DNA of 64,000 bases from Terriglobus albidus (GCF_008000815.1 NZ_CP042806.1:806001-870000); one strand, 5' to 3'; counted from the stretch's first letter, positions 25,888 to 35,756 are shown. Notes: generated by a model not told the origin, from the sequence alone. Numbers and translations: made by a program.

Positions 25888-26385
25888 ATGAGCACCTCGC
25901 CGCTGGTTGGAGTGGTGATGGGCAGCCGCAGTGACTACAAGGTCATGAAGGCTGCCGTTACTGTGTTGCAGGAGTTTGGCGTTCCCTGTGAGGCGCGTGT
26001 CGTCTCCGCCCATCGAACACCGGATCTCCTGATGGAGTACGCCGCTACCGCCGAAACGCGGGGCCTGCGTGTCATCGTCGCCGGCGCCGGCGGCGCCGCG
26101 CATCTGCCCGGAATGCTGGCGGCCAAGACCGTCGTTCCCGTGCTTGGAGTTCCCGTGCCTGCGACTATGTTGCAGGGCACCGATTCGCTGCTCTCGATCG
26201 TCCAGATGCCCAAAGGGGTTCCCGTCGGCACGCTCGCTATCGGAGAAGCCGGAGCCATGAACGCCGGGCTGCTGGCTGTCGCGATCCTGGCCACTACCGA
26301 CGACGCTCTGCGCGAGAAGCTCAAGGCATGGCGTGCCGCACGCACCGCCGCCGTCCTGGCTGAGTCCCTGGAGGACGAGGCGTGA
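25888..26385 (+). CDS. purE: N5-carboxyaminoimidazole ribonucleotide mutase PurE
   Basis: A 165-aa class I PurE that moves the carboxyl group of N5-CAIR to give CAIR in purine synthesis. GSRSD (12-16), SAHRTP (40-45) and the Gly/Ala-rich [14 protein letters not shown] stretch are diagnostic. It overlaps purK by four bases, the normal purEK arrangement; class I identity is confirmed by the purK partner. Confidence 0.97.
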   Translation: MSTSPLVGVVMGSRSDYKVMKAAVTVLQEFGVPCEARVVSAHRTPDLLMEYAATAETRGLRVIVAGAGGAAHLPGMLAAKTVVPVLGVPVPATMLQGTDSLLSIVQMPKGVPVGTLAIGEAGAMNAGLLAVAILATTDDALREKLKAWRAARTAAVLAESLEDEA

Positions 26386-27536
26386 GCGCAATTCTTCCCG
26401 GTAAGACCGTCGGCATCTTCGGCGGTGGACAGCTCGGCCGCATGATGGCCATGGCCGCACGCTCCTTCGGCTACAAGATTCACGTCCTCGATCCCGATCC
26501 CGCCTGCCCCGCCGCTTATGTGGTCGACAAGGTGATTGAAGCAAGCTGGCGCGATGACTGGGAGGCCGGTAACCTTGCTCGCGGATGCGACGTGGTCACG
26601 CTCGAGATCGAGCAGATCTCACCTGAGAGCATGGCGATGGCCTCGCGCTTTGCGCCGGTGCGCCCCGGAGCGCAGATGCTCGCCATCATCCAGGACAAAA
26701 TTGAACAGAAGACCTGGCTGCAGAAGATGGGCTTCCCCGTCGGTCCCTTCCGCGGCGTCCGTAGCCTGGAAGAGTTGTCCAGCGCAGTGATGGAGCTGGG
26801 CGGTGACTGCTTCATCAAGAGCGCCCGCGGCGGCTACGACGGCCGTGGACAGGCCCGCATGTATCCCGAAGAGGTCTCCGATGGCTCCATCCGCGATGCC
26901 TGGCTCGCCGTCGGCGAGACCGACTGCGTCGTCGAAAAGGCAGTCGATCTCGAGCAGGAGATCTCGGTCATGGTCTCGCGCTCGCCCAGCGGCGAGGTGA
27001 AGGTCTTTCCCGCCGCCGGCAACGTGCATGAGAACCAGATCCTGGTCTGGAGCGTGATCCCCGCCCCGATACCGCATGAGCTCGATCGCCAGGCGCGCCA
27101 GATCGGGGAGGCGCTGGCCGATACCTTCCAGCTCGAAGGCCTGCTGGCGGTGGAGATGTTCGTCACCAAAGACGGCAAGCTGCTGATCAACGAACTGGCT
27201 CCGCGGCCGCACAACAGCTACCACCAGAGCGAGCGCGCCTGCGTGACCGGCCAGTTCGAACAGGCGATTCGCGCTGTCTGCGATCTGCCTCTCGGTGATG
27301 TCTCCCTGGTAGAGCCCGCAGCGATCGTCAATCTGCTGGGCGAGGTCTGGCTCGATGAGCAGGGCAACGAGCGTCAGCCGCACTTCGATGCAGCCTTGGC
27401 CGTCCCGGGAGTGCGCCTGCATCTCTACGAAAAGCTGAAGCCGCGCCGCGGCCGCAAGATGGGTCACCTCTCTGCCGTCGGAGCAACCGGAGATGAAGCG
27501 ATTGCCAGGGTGCGGGAGGCGAAGTCGCGGCTGTGA
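26382..27536 (+). CDS. purK: N5-carboxyaminoimidazole ribonucleotide synthase PurK
   Basis: A 384-aa ATP-grasp enzyme making N5-CAIR from AIR, bicarbonate and ATP. It begins with the [13 protein letters not shown] fold motif, has [13 protein letters not shown] in the ATP-grasp region and the [10 protein letters not shown] motif near residue 272 that holds the metal. The start is a GTG overlapping the purE stop (GTGA), so the two are translationally coupled. Confidence 0.96.
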   Translation: MSAILPGKTVGIFGGGQLGRMMAMAARSFGYKIHVLDPDPACPAAYVVDKVIEASWRDDWEAGNLARGCDVVTLEIEQISPESMAMASRFAPVRPGAQMLAIIQDKIEQKTWLQKMGFPVGPFRGVRSLEELSSAVMELGGDCFIKSARGGYDGRGQARMYPEEVSDGSIRDAWLAVGETDCVVEKAVDLEQEISVMVSRSPSGEVKVFPAAGNVHENQILVWSVIPAPIPHELDRQARQIGEALADTFQLEGLLAVEMFVTKDGKLLINELAPRPHNSYHQSERACVTGQFEQAIRAVCDLPLGDVSLVEPAAIVNLLGEVWLDEQGNERQPHFDAALAVPGVRLHLYEKLKPRRGRKMGHLSAVGATGDEAIARVREAKSRL

Positions 27537-27566
27537 TCGCTGCCGCACCGGTGTACGATCTTCCCT

Positions 27567-27764
27567 ATGAGTCATGATCTTGTTCCCAAAGCACCCCTTC
27601 GCAAAACTGGCCTAAGCCCCAAAGAGCAGAAGCTGCAGGCGATGCTTGAGAAGATGAAAGGCAAGGCCGCAGGCGCCAAGCCTGGCAGCGCCGGCGCTAC
27701 CGGCGGTTTCAAAGCAAAGGGCAACGTCGCCAAGAAGACCTCGTTCCAGCGCAAAGCCACGTAG
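27567..27764 (+). CDS. Small basic hypothetical protein, 65 aa
   Basis: A lysine- and alanine-rich protein (for example LSPKEQKLQAMLEKMKGKAA then AGAKPGSAGATGG), likely a helix followed by a disordered basic tail. It starts 30 bp after purK and may be the last gene of that unit. Composition would suit nucleic-acid or ribosome contact, but I recognise no family. Confidence 0.6.
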   Translation: MSHDLVPKAPLRKTGLSPKEQKLQAMLEKMKGKAAGAKPGSAGATGGFKAKGNVAKKTSFQRKAT

Positions 27765-27780
27765 AGCGCGGACCCGACGT

Positions 27781-28040
27781 TAAGGAAGAAGACTGTGTCA
27801 AGGGGTAAAAAGAGCGTACGTCATTATTCGATGCGAGAGCACCGTTTGAGAGTCCAGAGGCAAGGGGTTAGAGGACCGGTGTCTTCTGGGGTAACTCAAC
27901 GCTGCATCACATCTCTGTGGGGCCTAGCCCCACCAACCATCGATTCGACCGTATAAAACAGGCCATGATGCTTCTATGCGGACATCCAGCCTGTGCTGGA
28001 TGCGAAAGCGCTCACTCAACGTCACGACCATGGATGGCCA
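27781..28040. mobile_element. Extra copy of the 3' end of the IS110-family element
   Basis: About 260 bp that repeat the sequence starting at 28045 with only three visible substitutions (for example GCGAGAGC against GCGGGAGC, GTATAAAAC against GTATGAAAC). It includes the terminal TAAGGAAGAAG and the last 29 bp of the transposase frame including its stop, then breaks off at TGGATGGCCA. It is a remnant of a second element in the same orientation, in direct tandem with the intact one. Confidence 0.85.
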
Positions 28041-28044
28041 TCGA

Positions 28045-28275
28045 TAAGGAAGAAGACTGTGTCAAGGGGTAAAAAGAGCGTACGTCATTATTCGATGCGG
28101 GAGCACCGTTTGAGAGTCCAGAGGCAAGGGGTTAGAGGACCGGTGTCTTCTGGGGTAACTCAACGCTGCATCACATCTCTGTGGGGCCTAGCCCCACCAA
28201 CCATCGATTCGACCGTATGAAACAGGCCATGATGCTTCTATGCGGACATCCAGCCTGTGCTGGATGCGAGAGCGC
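28045..28275 (-). ncRNA. Candidate bridge/seek RNA region of the IS110-family element
   Basis: IS110-family recombinases use a structured RNA from the element's long non-coding end to pick donor and target sites. Here that end is the 231 bp after the transposase stop. Read on the minus strand it contains two strong hairpins, CATCCAGC-ACAG-GCTGGATG and GTGGGGC-TAG-GCCCCAC, with unpaired stretches between. The second tandem copy (27781-28011) keeps both. A TTGACA lies near the outer end, facing outward. That it is transcribed as a guide RNA is inference. Confidence 0.35.
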
Positions 28276-29328
28276 TCACTCAACGTCACGACCATGGATG
28301 GCCAGGGGCACCCCCGAGCTGCTCTCGATATGGGCGATCTCTGGATAGCGTTTGTTCAGCCTGAGCATCCAGTAGAGTCGCACTGCTAACCTCCTTGCTG
28401 CCGCCACCTTGGCCACTGCTTTCGGCTTGTGGTGGCAGCGAGCCTGATACTGCTTTCGAAATCCCTCATCCAGCCGGCAGGCCGTCTGTGCTGCTTCCAC
28501 CAGCAACTGGCGCATGAACCGGTTACCCTGCTTGCTGATGGCTCCCAGTTTGCGCTTGCCGCCCGAGGTGTATTCGCTGGGGATCAGGCCCAGATAGCTG
28601 GCGACCTTCCCGCTGTACTCGAACCGGCTCACATCGCCGATCGTCAGTACGAAGGCCATCGCCGTGATCGGACCGACTCCCGGCTGGCTCATCAACAGCT
28701 CCGCCTTCGCATCCTCCCTGGCCGCCTGCACGACTGCCTCATCCAGCTCCTTGATCTGCTGATCCAGACCCTTCATCAGCTCCAGCAGATCCTCCCGTCG
28801 CCGGGCACTCCAGCCCTCCAGAGGAAGCTTTTCCAACTCAGCCCTCCCCCGAACGCTCCACAGCCGCGACTGCTTCTGTACGCCACGGTTCATCGCCAGG
28901 TGCTGCAGCCCGTTCTTCACCCGGGTCCGGATCTCCACCAGCTTGTGTCGGTGGATCAGCAGCTGACGAAGATCCCGCTGCTTGGCTGAAGGCGTCCACA
29001 ACCGCGGAAACCGGTCCTCCACCAGCAGCTTCAGGATATGGTCCGCATCCCGGCGGTCCGTCTTCTGCTTCCGTACATAGCTGGCTCGGATCTTCGCCGC
29101 ATCTCCGACCCACACCGTGTGACCCAGACTGCCTAGCAGATCAATAAACCACTGCGCGTTGCCGCACGACTCGATCCCTACAAGCGCTCCTGGAGACAAC
29201 GACCGGTAGAACCGCTCCGCCTCCCCGTCCCCGTTGACCAGCTTCGCTTCCCGGTACTCGCCAGTCTCCTGATCTAAAAATGAAACCTGCTGCCACTGCG
29301 GATGGAAATCACAACCTACAATCTGCAT
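28276..29328 (-). CDS. IS110-family transposase (DEDD recombinase)
   Basis: A 350-aa recombinase. The N-terminal RuvC-like domain has the acidic set Asp7 (CDFHP), Glu53 (GIESCGN), Asp91 and Asp94 (KTDRRDADH). A coiled-coil region spans about 150-205. The C-terminal Tnp domain carries QPGVGPITA, LGLIPSEYTSGGKRKLG and Ser265 in ISKQGNRFMR, the position of the catalytic serine in this family. It appears full length and undamaged, so the element may be active. Confidence 0.93.
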   Translation of the reverse strand: MQIVGCDFHPQWQQVSFLDQETGEYREAKLVNGDGEAERFYRSLSPGALVGIESCGNAQWFIDLLGSLGHTVWVGDAAKIRASYVRKQKTDRRDADHILKLLVEDRFPRLWTPSAKQRDLRQLLIHRHKLVEIRTRVKNGLQHLAMNRGVQKQSRLWSVRGRAELEKLPLEGWSARRREDLLELMKGLDQQIKELDEAVVQAAREDAKAELLMSQPGVGPITAMAFVLTIGDVSRFEYSGKVASYLGLIPSEYTSGGKRKLGAISKQGNRFMRQLLVEAAQTACRLDEGFRKQYQARCHHKPKAVAKVAAARRLAVRLYWMLRLNKRYPEIAHIESSSGVPLAIHGRDVE

Positions 29329-29455
29329 AAGAAGGCTTCTCCTGATCTTCCCGATAGGTCAGTCCTCTAACCCTTACCTATCTCGATCTTCGCTGAAGCC
29401 TTCTTCCTTATCCCATCAATATCTGCGGAGCAGATGTGGGAATATCACACACAGC

Positions 29456-30157
29456 TCACTTCCCCGCCGCCGCCTCAACCCCACGCAAACTAAAGCTAGC
29501 AACACTCGCCGGATCCGACCCGGCCCGCACCTGCAGCGTCCCCAGCACCTCAAATGCCGGCGGCTTCTGGCTCTGAAGCCGAAAGACCAGCACCCCAGGC
29601 TGAACCTCTTTCGCCGACAGAAGAGCAAACCCACCCGTCTGCTCCCGCAAATCCATCTGCGCGGCAACCACCTCTTCGCTCGCCGGCGTGGGAACAGCCT
29701 CAGCCAGCGCCGGCGCACTCGCCTGGTTGAAAGCCGCAAGCCACTTATAAAGCAGATGCCCCGCCGGACTGTCAGGAATAAGCCCCGTCTGGTTCCCATA
29801 ACGAGGCAGATGAACCAGCAGCGTAGGGTGAACCGGGCTCACATAATCGCCCTTACGCGCCGGCGCCGGAGCATCGGCCGGATCGGAAAGCACAATGGTA
29901 TCGATCTGGTTCGGATCGTCGTTCTCGTCATCATGCGACCTCGCCGAAGCACCACCACCGGAGGAACGCGAGACCTCATCACTGTCCGGACGGAAACGAA
30001 TGTGCCCATTGTGACGCAGGGCATAAGCAACCGCGAACAGCACAACAACCGCCATCACCATCGCGAGCAACACGGCAGAACGCCGTATCGGTTGCCGCTC
30101 ACTGACATAGAACCGCGGAGCGCTATGAATCGCGGGTCTCTCGGGAAGGGGCTGCAT
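29456..30157 (-). CDS. Single-pass membrane protein of unknown function
   Basis: From the ATG at 30157 the 233-aa protein has a cytoplasmic N-terminus, one transmembrane helix (about residues 26-46) and a periplasmic part. After a charged, Ser/Asp-rich linker comes a domain of about 130 residues (PVHPTLLVHLPRYGNQTGL..., ending FSLRGVEAAAGK). The longer frame from 30256 would add a run with no protein character. Not assigned to a family. The gene lies between the IS element and a repeat region. Confidence 0.65.
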   Translation of the reverse strand: MQPLPERPAIHSAPRFYVSERQPIRRSAVLLAMVMAVVVLFAVAYALRHNGHIRFRPDSDEVSRSSGGGASARSHDDENDDPNQIDTIVLSDPADAPAPARKGDYVSPVHPTLLVHLPRYGNQTGLIPDSPAGHLLYKWLAAFNQASAPALAEAVPTPASEEVVAAQMDLREQTGGFALLSAKEVQPGVLVFRLQSQKPPAFEVLGTLQVRAGSDPASVASFSLRGVEAAAGK

Positions 30158-30612
30158 AAGACGGTGTCCTCTGCACGTTCCACGGCGGACTACACTCAGA
30201 AGGATCGCAGCCGCCATCAACAGTCTAGTCGCGACGGCCGTTCCGCTATGAGTCACGCCAGAATTCCAGCGTGGGCCTCACAGATGTTGTCATCCTGAGC
30301 TACGAATCCGGGTGCCCCGGGTCCCTGGGGGACCTGGGCATTCGCGCGGAGCGCGAACCGCTTTTTGGGTTGTCATCCGCTGAACGAAGTGAAGGACCCG
30401 TTTTTCCCGCTGCACACAGTGCAGCCAGTTCGCACCAAAGGTGCGAATGTATTGCTTAAGGGGACGGCTTCAGCCGTCCCGTAAATTGAGCAAGAAGAAA
30501 AGCGGTTTTAACCGCTGAGGGCAATCCTCCAACCCTCCAACAAACCCGTGGCCGCCATCAACAATCGAGCCACCCGCTATCATGGTCACGCCACAATTCC
30601 AGCGGAGGCCCA
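30158..30612. repeat. Repeat-filled intergenic region before a serine hydrolase gene
   Basis: No gene seen. A partial GTCATCCTGA copy (about 30288-30300) is followed by CCGGGTGCCCCGGGTCCCTGGG-type and CGCGCGGAGCGCG palindromes, a second copy with an insertion (GTCATCCGCTGA, about 30369-30405), then the GGGACGGCTTCAGCCGTCCC palindrome at 30461-30480 and a partner hairpin AAAAGCGGTTTTAACCGCT just after. Confidence 0.7.
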
Positions 30613-31722
30613 ATGAACCGAAGAACCTTCCTCCGCCTCCTGCCGGCGGCATCGCTTTCGTCCGCCCAATCACAATCCCAACTCAAAAACCTCGAAACCC
30701 AAATCCCCACCTTCCTGAAGTCCAACAACGTCCCAGGCCTCTCCCTCGCAGTCTTCAAAAACAGCCAAATCATCTGGCTCCAGGGCTTCGGCGTCACCGA
30801 TCGCGCATCGGGCGCTCCTGTCGACAGCAACACACTCTTCGAAGCCGCCTCCATGAGCAAACCCGTCTTCGCCTATCTGGTCCTGAAGCTATGTGAGCAG
30901 CGCACACTCTCGCTCGATACGCCGCTCACCACCTACACCAGCCGGCGAATCATCGAAGGCGATCCCCGCATCAACCGCATCACCGCCCGACACATCCTCT
31001 CGCACTCCAGCGGCCTCGTCCCCGACTGGCGCTCGCCGGACCAGCCATTAAGAATCGCATTCAACCCCGGAGAGCGATGGTCCTACTCCGGCGAGGGATA
31101 CTGCTACCTTCAATCGGTCATCACCGATCTCATCGGCCACACTGACCCGAAGCAGTGCGATCAGTTCGAAGCAGGAGTAAAGGTCTGCGCAACCGACTTC
31201 GGCGAAACCATGGAATCCCGGGTCATCAAACCATTGGGCATGACCTCCAGCGGCTATACCTTGAATTTCAAGCCCGCCAAACGCCGCGCACGTCCCCATG
31301 ACGCAAACGGAAACCCATTACCCTATGGAACCAGCCGAGCCACCGATCTCGCGCGCTATGGCGCCGCCGGTGGACTCATCACTACTCCTGCCGACTACGC
31401 AAAGTTCCTGATGCAGATCATCGATCCCAAACCACAGGACGATCATCACCTCAGTGCAGCCAGCCTGCGAGAGATGACAACTCCCCAGATCGAAGTCAGC
31501 AAGGCAGACGATTACACCATCGCATGGGGACTCGGCTGGCGCATCGCGCGCACACCGAAACGCGTCTACTTCGGACACGACGGCGCGAACCCCGGCTTCC
31601 AGTGCATCGCAGAAGCCTGCGCAGCAGACCGCTCAGGCTTCGTCCTGATGACCAACAGCGACAACGGCATGAAGGTACTGGAAAAACTAGCTCCCGAAAT
31701 ATCGAAACGCCTTCATTCGTAG
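30613..31722 (+). CDS. Exported serine hydrolase, class C beta-lactamase-like
   Basis: A 369-aa protein with a short twin-arginine-like start (MNRRTFLRLLPAA). The catalytic motifs are S80-M-S-K83, Y158-S-G and an HDG triad (GHDGANPG), typical of EstB/AmpC-like esterases and D-amino-acid peptidases. It is shorter than the 18.3-kb paralogue, lacking that protein's C-terminal extension. It is convergent with the STAND NTPase gene, with a 142-bp gap. Substrate not predictable. Confidence 0.86.
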   Translation: MNRRTFLRLLPAASLSSAQSQSQLKNLETQIPTFLKSNNVPGLSLAVFKNSQIIWLQGFGVTDRASGAPVDSNTLFEAASMSKPVFAYLVLKLCEQRTLSLDTPLTTYTSRRIIEGDPRINRITARHILSHSSGLVPDWRSPDQPLRIAFNPGERWSYSGEGYCYLQSVITDLIGHTDPKQCDQFEAGVKVCATDFGETMESRVIKPLGMTSSGYTLNFKPAKRRARPHDANGNPLPYGTSRATDLARYGAAGGLITTPADYAKFLMQIIDPKPQDDHHLSAASLREMTTPQIEVSKADDYTIAWGLGWRIARTPKRVYFGHDGANPGFQCIAEACAADRSGFVLMTNSDNGMKVLEKLAPEISKRLHS

Positions 31723-31864
31723 GGTGAGTCAAAGGTGACTTTTGGCGAAATCTGCTCTCGACATCAGGTCAATTGCTGACAAGAATCGATTCTCATCTTT
31801 GAATTCCGAAATGAGATATTGCTCAGCCTCTTCTCGCCTCGTGATTACCAGTCATCTCCACTCG

Positions 31865-34800
31865 CTACTGCTTGGGTCTTCGATCCAGCATTTTTAAGCG
31901 GATCACAGAACCGGCGAGGATGAGGAAAATCGCGCTGCAAAGAATCAACACCACGAAACGCCATGTCCCATCCGCAGTGATGAAGCTGGCGATTCCGACG
32001 GCAAGGCTTAGGAAGCCGACAATGAATAGGATAATCTGGGACTTTTTCTTCAGATACCAAGGGATGCCGTTCTCCGCGGCCATGCGCAAGAGCCCTTCGG
32101 ATGTTTCAACTTGCCACCGGCGATGGAAGTGCGCTTCTTCAACGTATGCCAGTTGAGCGCGTAGCCATCCTACTTCGGGGAGGGCTTGTAACACGGAGCG
32201 GAAAACCTTGAGGTTGCCTCGGCTGCGCATGCTCACCAGTGCCGACTCGCGCAACATCCGAATTGTCACCGGCCCGGCGAAGAATGTTGCGCCTTGAATT
32301 TGTCCGATATTTGCCGGGAATTGCCGGTTCATCCATATATATAGCTCAGCGACTTCACCATCTCCCATTTGTTTCAGCCAGTTATTTTCTTGCGATACGT
32401 CTCCGGCGCGACCAATCGCCTGCTGGCCAATCGAGGGTTCTGCAAAAATTAGATCCCTCAGCGCAGTCCAAGTTCCGGGCTTTGCGTAGCGCAATAAGAG
32501 CGCGACGATTGTAACCAAGCGCTCATCTCTGCTTTTACCGAAATAGATGCATAACCGCCTAAATTCTTGCCAAAGGTACTCTTCAAAGAGTTGCTGTGCT
32601 TCGGTAAAGCCAAGCGCGACGAGTGTATCCCAACAAGAGTTAGCGAGGTCGATGCGCCGAGTCTGTTCCAACATGAAGCGTGTGATTTCCGCCGCCCAGT
32701 TGAAGCGCAGACCATCCACAATGGAATGGCAGCTGCCTGCGGGAATGTACAAACTCAGGACCTGTTCCATTGCGGCTATAAATGGCGGTAGTCGTTGTGC
32801 GAGAAAGTTACGAAAGTCTCGATCGCGCCTGTTCGTTCCTGTAAATGCATACCATATGGCCAAGGTAGACCAGCGCTGCCACACATCGTCATCGACGCCT
32901 AGAAGATCGGCCGGACTGTTCTCGACTGTATTTAGCAGTGCAGCAAACTCGGCCGCAGCCCAACCTGGCCATCCGGTCCGACCGAGAAAATCGGGTGGTG
33001 GCCGAGTGCCATTCAATAGGCAACGTTGCGCTGCCAAGTAGAGACGAGCACGCGTCTGGTTATCGAAATAGATCCAGCAGGTCAATTGCTCGAGTCTCGA
33101 AGCTCCTCCCCAACTGTGAACGTCAGGCCAATCTGCCACAAGTATTGAGTCCCAGATAGAAAACCACGCGTTGGGTTCACCTCCTTCGCTTCTATCCAAG
33201 AGTTGATTGAGCGTTTCTAACTTCTCTTCGATCTTGTTATGGCGGGCACGCGCCTGACGGTCTCCGCGCCCATACTCGTTCTGTAACTGTTGAGCCGTCG
33301 TTGATCCAAGCTCTACGCTGAGCACCTGGGCAAGGAACGCATCAATGACACCCTCTTGGGTTCCCCGATAAATTGCGGCCAGGGCAGCCGGATGCTCTCG
33401 GCCTAACATGAAAAAAATGGTGCTAATTTTTTTGCGCAGCGCGTCATCGCCTTCGCGGGCCATCTCCAGTAGCTGATCAGAATCGGTCGCTCCCACAAGC
33501 AGCGCTTCGAAAACCCTCCGCAAGATGTAAGGGGAATTCTCGACGGAAAGGATCGCCGAGCGCAGCACAAGAGTTCGACGTTCGCCATCCCGCGTCAAGC
33601 GTTCCGGCCACTGATTCCGCGACCGCAGCCCAATCCCTTCCGGGAATCCGGACAGGTGGCTGCGGAGACGGTGCAGTAACGATGCAACAAAAGCTCTTCG
33701 GACCGCAGCGTCTTGAACGCCCTCCCAAGCCACCACCATGATCCTGTCAATGATGGGATCAAAGTAAGCATTCCGGCTTCCAGCCAGCCAATCTTGCTGT
33801 GCCCAGCGCATCAAAATCAGACGGTCGGCTGTTGGCAGAGTCGCTTCCAGTTCGTTCGCGAATTTCACCAGAAAGATTTCATATCCACCGGCGTGATGAG
33901 GATTACGCGGTGGCGTCAGCAGTGGCATCAGTTCTGTGAGGGTGAAGTTGCCGGGCCAGTTAGCCGAAAGCGCGCATCCTTTAAGGTTGTCGTTGACATC
34001 TTCGATCACAGGATCAGCCGCGAAGCGCCGAATAGCCTTCCGCGCTTCTTTCGTCCCCGTCTGCGCGATGGCCGATGCGGCAAGCTGTCGCAAATCTAAT
34101 GACGCCTTCTTGTTTTCGACGAGCGTGACAAGCTCATCGCTCAGTTCCGAGAGGTCACATGCTATGGCAATATGGAGTGCTGTTGAGCACTCCCAGTCTT
34201 TCCGTGGACGACGGATGTACTTAGATAGCTGCTTGACGATACCTGGATACTTGAAGCGGTGAGCATACGAGGAAACCTGCGATGCCAACTCCCACGTCGT
34301 CTTTCTTTCAATCGAATGCTTCACCAGTCTCGGCAGAATGGCCGTGTTGACTGCGTCTTCGTCAATGAACAGGAGCAAACTAGGGTTCAATTCAACAAGA
34401 TGGCGCTGCAACTCGCGTCGAAGTTCGCCTATCCATATCGCGGTCGATGACAATTGCTGGGGTATGCCTGTGCCTTGGTCCCCAGCAACAGAGATCAGAT
34501 TCCGGATGCTGGCTGTCGTTAGTTGCTGCGAGATACACCACGAGGCCGCGAGAAATTCTGCGTAGCTCCAATTGGTCCATACCAAGACATTAGGGCTCAG
34601 GAAGCTGAATAAAGCTGACGCCAGCACCTCGCGTAATTCAGTGGGCGTCACATCAATCGAGCAGATTTCGGATGCCGTTAGGGTGCCTTCGGGTAGGAGA
34701 ACTTCAGCAGCGTTTGGGTGTTGAAGGAGGCGCCGATCGCAGAACACACTCATCGCTGCGATACGTTCGACAATCACCATCCTTCGATCGATCGGAACGC

Positions 34801-35608
34801 TCGTCAGGCGATGCCCTTCAAGCACGTCGATATTATGCTCACTTGCCAGATATCGGCAGCCCTGTTGATACATTGCTACGTGAGTAGCAGGAAGCCGGTT
34901 TTGCTCGGTGAAGATGCCGAGGATCATTTTCAGCGTTAGTGGTCGAGCTGCAAACGTCGCCGCATTGGCGCGCCGGATCTCGTTCAATAAGCTGTTTGAC
35001 TGGATAGAGTGTTCCAGGGCAGCGCTTTCGACGTCGCGTTGGCGTAGCGGCGCAAGATTCGCCTTACTGGGGTTGTTCCCAAACCCCATTGAAAGAGCGA
35101 GCTCGAGGGAATCTGGCCAGAACGCCGGTCTACACGTAATGCGAAACCAAAGCCGTTGGACCGGCCATTTCCCTAGCGCCCTAGTTAAAAGAGTGGACCA
35201 AGTATCCACCCTGAGCAGAGCCTCGTCGAGGCTGTCGAGGAATAGAAAGAGTTCGGCTTTATCGTCAGTGATCCATGTCGCAATAGCCGGCGAGGCGAGA
35301 AACTGTTCCGCCGTTACGTCTGAACCGAAGTCTCGAAGGGAACAGAAGATCACGTTTTCGGGTTGCGGCGCGCTTTTCCGAACCCGTTCATACTCCTTTC
35401 GAAGGACATCTGATTTCCCGATGCCGGCATCCCCTAAAAGAATGCAGCAACGCTGGTTGAAGAATTCTCCTAGGGTGAGCAAACCCGGATTGGAGTATTG
35501 CTCATAACGACCTTCCGGATCGGGAAGAAATCCGTCCGACAACGACAGCGACGCGCCTGTGGGTAGGACATAACGTGGCCAATTATGATCCAAATCCGGC
35601 AGGCGCAT
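31865..35608 (-). CDS. Large STAND/NACHT-type NTPase with two C-terminal transmembrane helices
   Basis: A 1247-aa protein. Walker A is GDAGIGKS at 59-66, with a NACHT-like acidic Walker B FLFLDSLDEA at 121-130 and an arginine-rich sensor region (ITCRPAFW) near 155. The next part (about 180-400) resembles the winged-helix/arm module of STAND proteins. From about 450 to 1150 it is helical with repeat character (many Leu-Ala-rich helices), a likely ligand-sensing solenoid. Two hydrophobic helices at about 1191-1210 and 1217-1235 end the protein, followed by a basic tail. Base composition is visibly more A/T-rich than the neighbours, suggesting transfer. No separate effector gene is adjacent. I infer a threat sensor whose membrane helices are the effector; family unassigned. 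Confidence 0.78.
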   Translation of the reverse strand: MRLPDLDHNWPRYVLPTGASLSLSDGFLPDPEGRYEQYSNPGLLTLGEFFNQRCCILLGDAGIGKSDVLRKEYERVRKSAPQPENVIFCSLRDFGSDVTAEQFLASPAIATWITDDKAELFLFLDSLDEALLRVDTWSTLLTRALGKWPVQRLWFRITCRPAFWPDSLELALSMGFGNNPSKANLAPLRQRDVESAALEHSIQSNSLLNEIRRANAATFAARPLTLKMILGIFTEQNRLPATHVAMYQQGCRYLASEHNIDVLEGHRLTSVPIDRRMVIVERIAAMSVFCDRRLLQHPNAAEVLLPEGTLTASEICSIDVTPTELREVLASALFSFLSPNVLVWTNWSYAEFLAASWCISQQLTTASIRNLISVAGDQGTGIPQQLSSTAIWIGELRRELQRHLVELNPSLLLFIDEDAVNTAILPRLVKHSIERKTTWELASQVSSYAHRFKYPGIVKQLSKYIRRPRKDWECSTALHIAIACDLSELSDELVTLVENKKASLDLRQLAASAIAQTGTKEARKAIRRFAADPVIEDVNDNLKGCALSANWPGNFTLTELMPLLTPPRNPHHAGGYEIFLVKFANELEATLPTADRLILMRWAQQDWLAGSRNAYFDPIIDRIMVVAWEGVQDAAVRRAFVASLLHRLRSHLSGFPEGIGLRSRNQWPERLTRDGERRTLVLRSAILSVENSPYILRRVFEALLVGATDSDQLLEMAREGDDALRKKISTIFFMLGREHPAALAAIYRGTQEGVIDAFLAQVLSVELGSTTAQQLQNEYGRGDRQARARHNKIEEKLETLNQLLDRSEGGEPNAWFSIWDSILVADWPDVHSWGGASRLEQLTCWIYFDNQTRARLYLAAQRCLLNGTRPPPDFLGRTGWPGWAAAEFAALLNTVENSPADLLGVDDDVWQRWSTLAIWYAFTGTNRRDRDFRNFLAQRLPPFIAAMEQVLSLYIPAGSCHSIVDGLRFNWAAEITRFMLEQTRRIDLANSCWDTLVALGFTEAQQLFEEYLWQEFRRLCIYFGKSRDERLVTIVALLLRYAKPGTWTALRDLIFAEPSIGQQAIGRAGDVSQENNWLKQMGDGEVAELYIWMNRQFPANIGQIQGATFFAGPVTIRMLRESALVSMRSRGNLKVFRSVLQALPEVGWLRAQLAYVEEAHFHRRWQVETSEGLLRMAAENGIPWYLKKKSQIILFIVGFLSLAVGIASFITADGTWRFVVLILCSAIFLILAGSVIRLKMLDRRPKQ

Positions 35609-35756
35609 GGAGAACTCAGTTCAGAGGAAACTGATTGTAAGCTGGCGACCAGTCGCGGCTCAAGAATCATTAGCGTGGGTATCTGATTCTCCGACCACCA
35701 AATGCCCATCATTTCCTCAACCTGATACTCTGATGCTCGAAAAGAGGCTTTCACCC

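Larger units (their letters stand above)
28045..29410 (-). mobile_element. IS110-family insertion sequence (IS1111-like layout)
   Basis: A single transposase on the minus strand is bounded by an 11-bp perfect inverted repeat, TAAGGAAGAAG at 28045-28055 and CTTCTTCCTTA at 29400-29410. A second inverted pair, GGGTTAGAGGAC near 28128 and GTCCTCTAACCC near 29362, lies inside. The 3' non-coding end (231 bp) is longer than the 5' one (about 72-82 bp), the arrangement of the IS1111 subgroup, where the guide RNA is encoded downstream of the transposase. No clear target duplication, as expected for IS110. A tandem remnant of its 3' end lies next to it. Confidence 0.82.

Noticed and set aside
29456-30256. 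Longer frame of the membrane protein from 30256
   Set aside because: The extra 33 residues lack protein character and the ATG at 30157 gives a normal single-pass layout.
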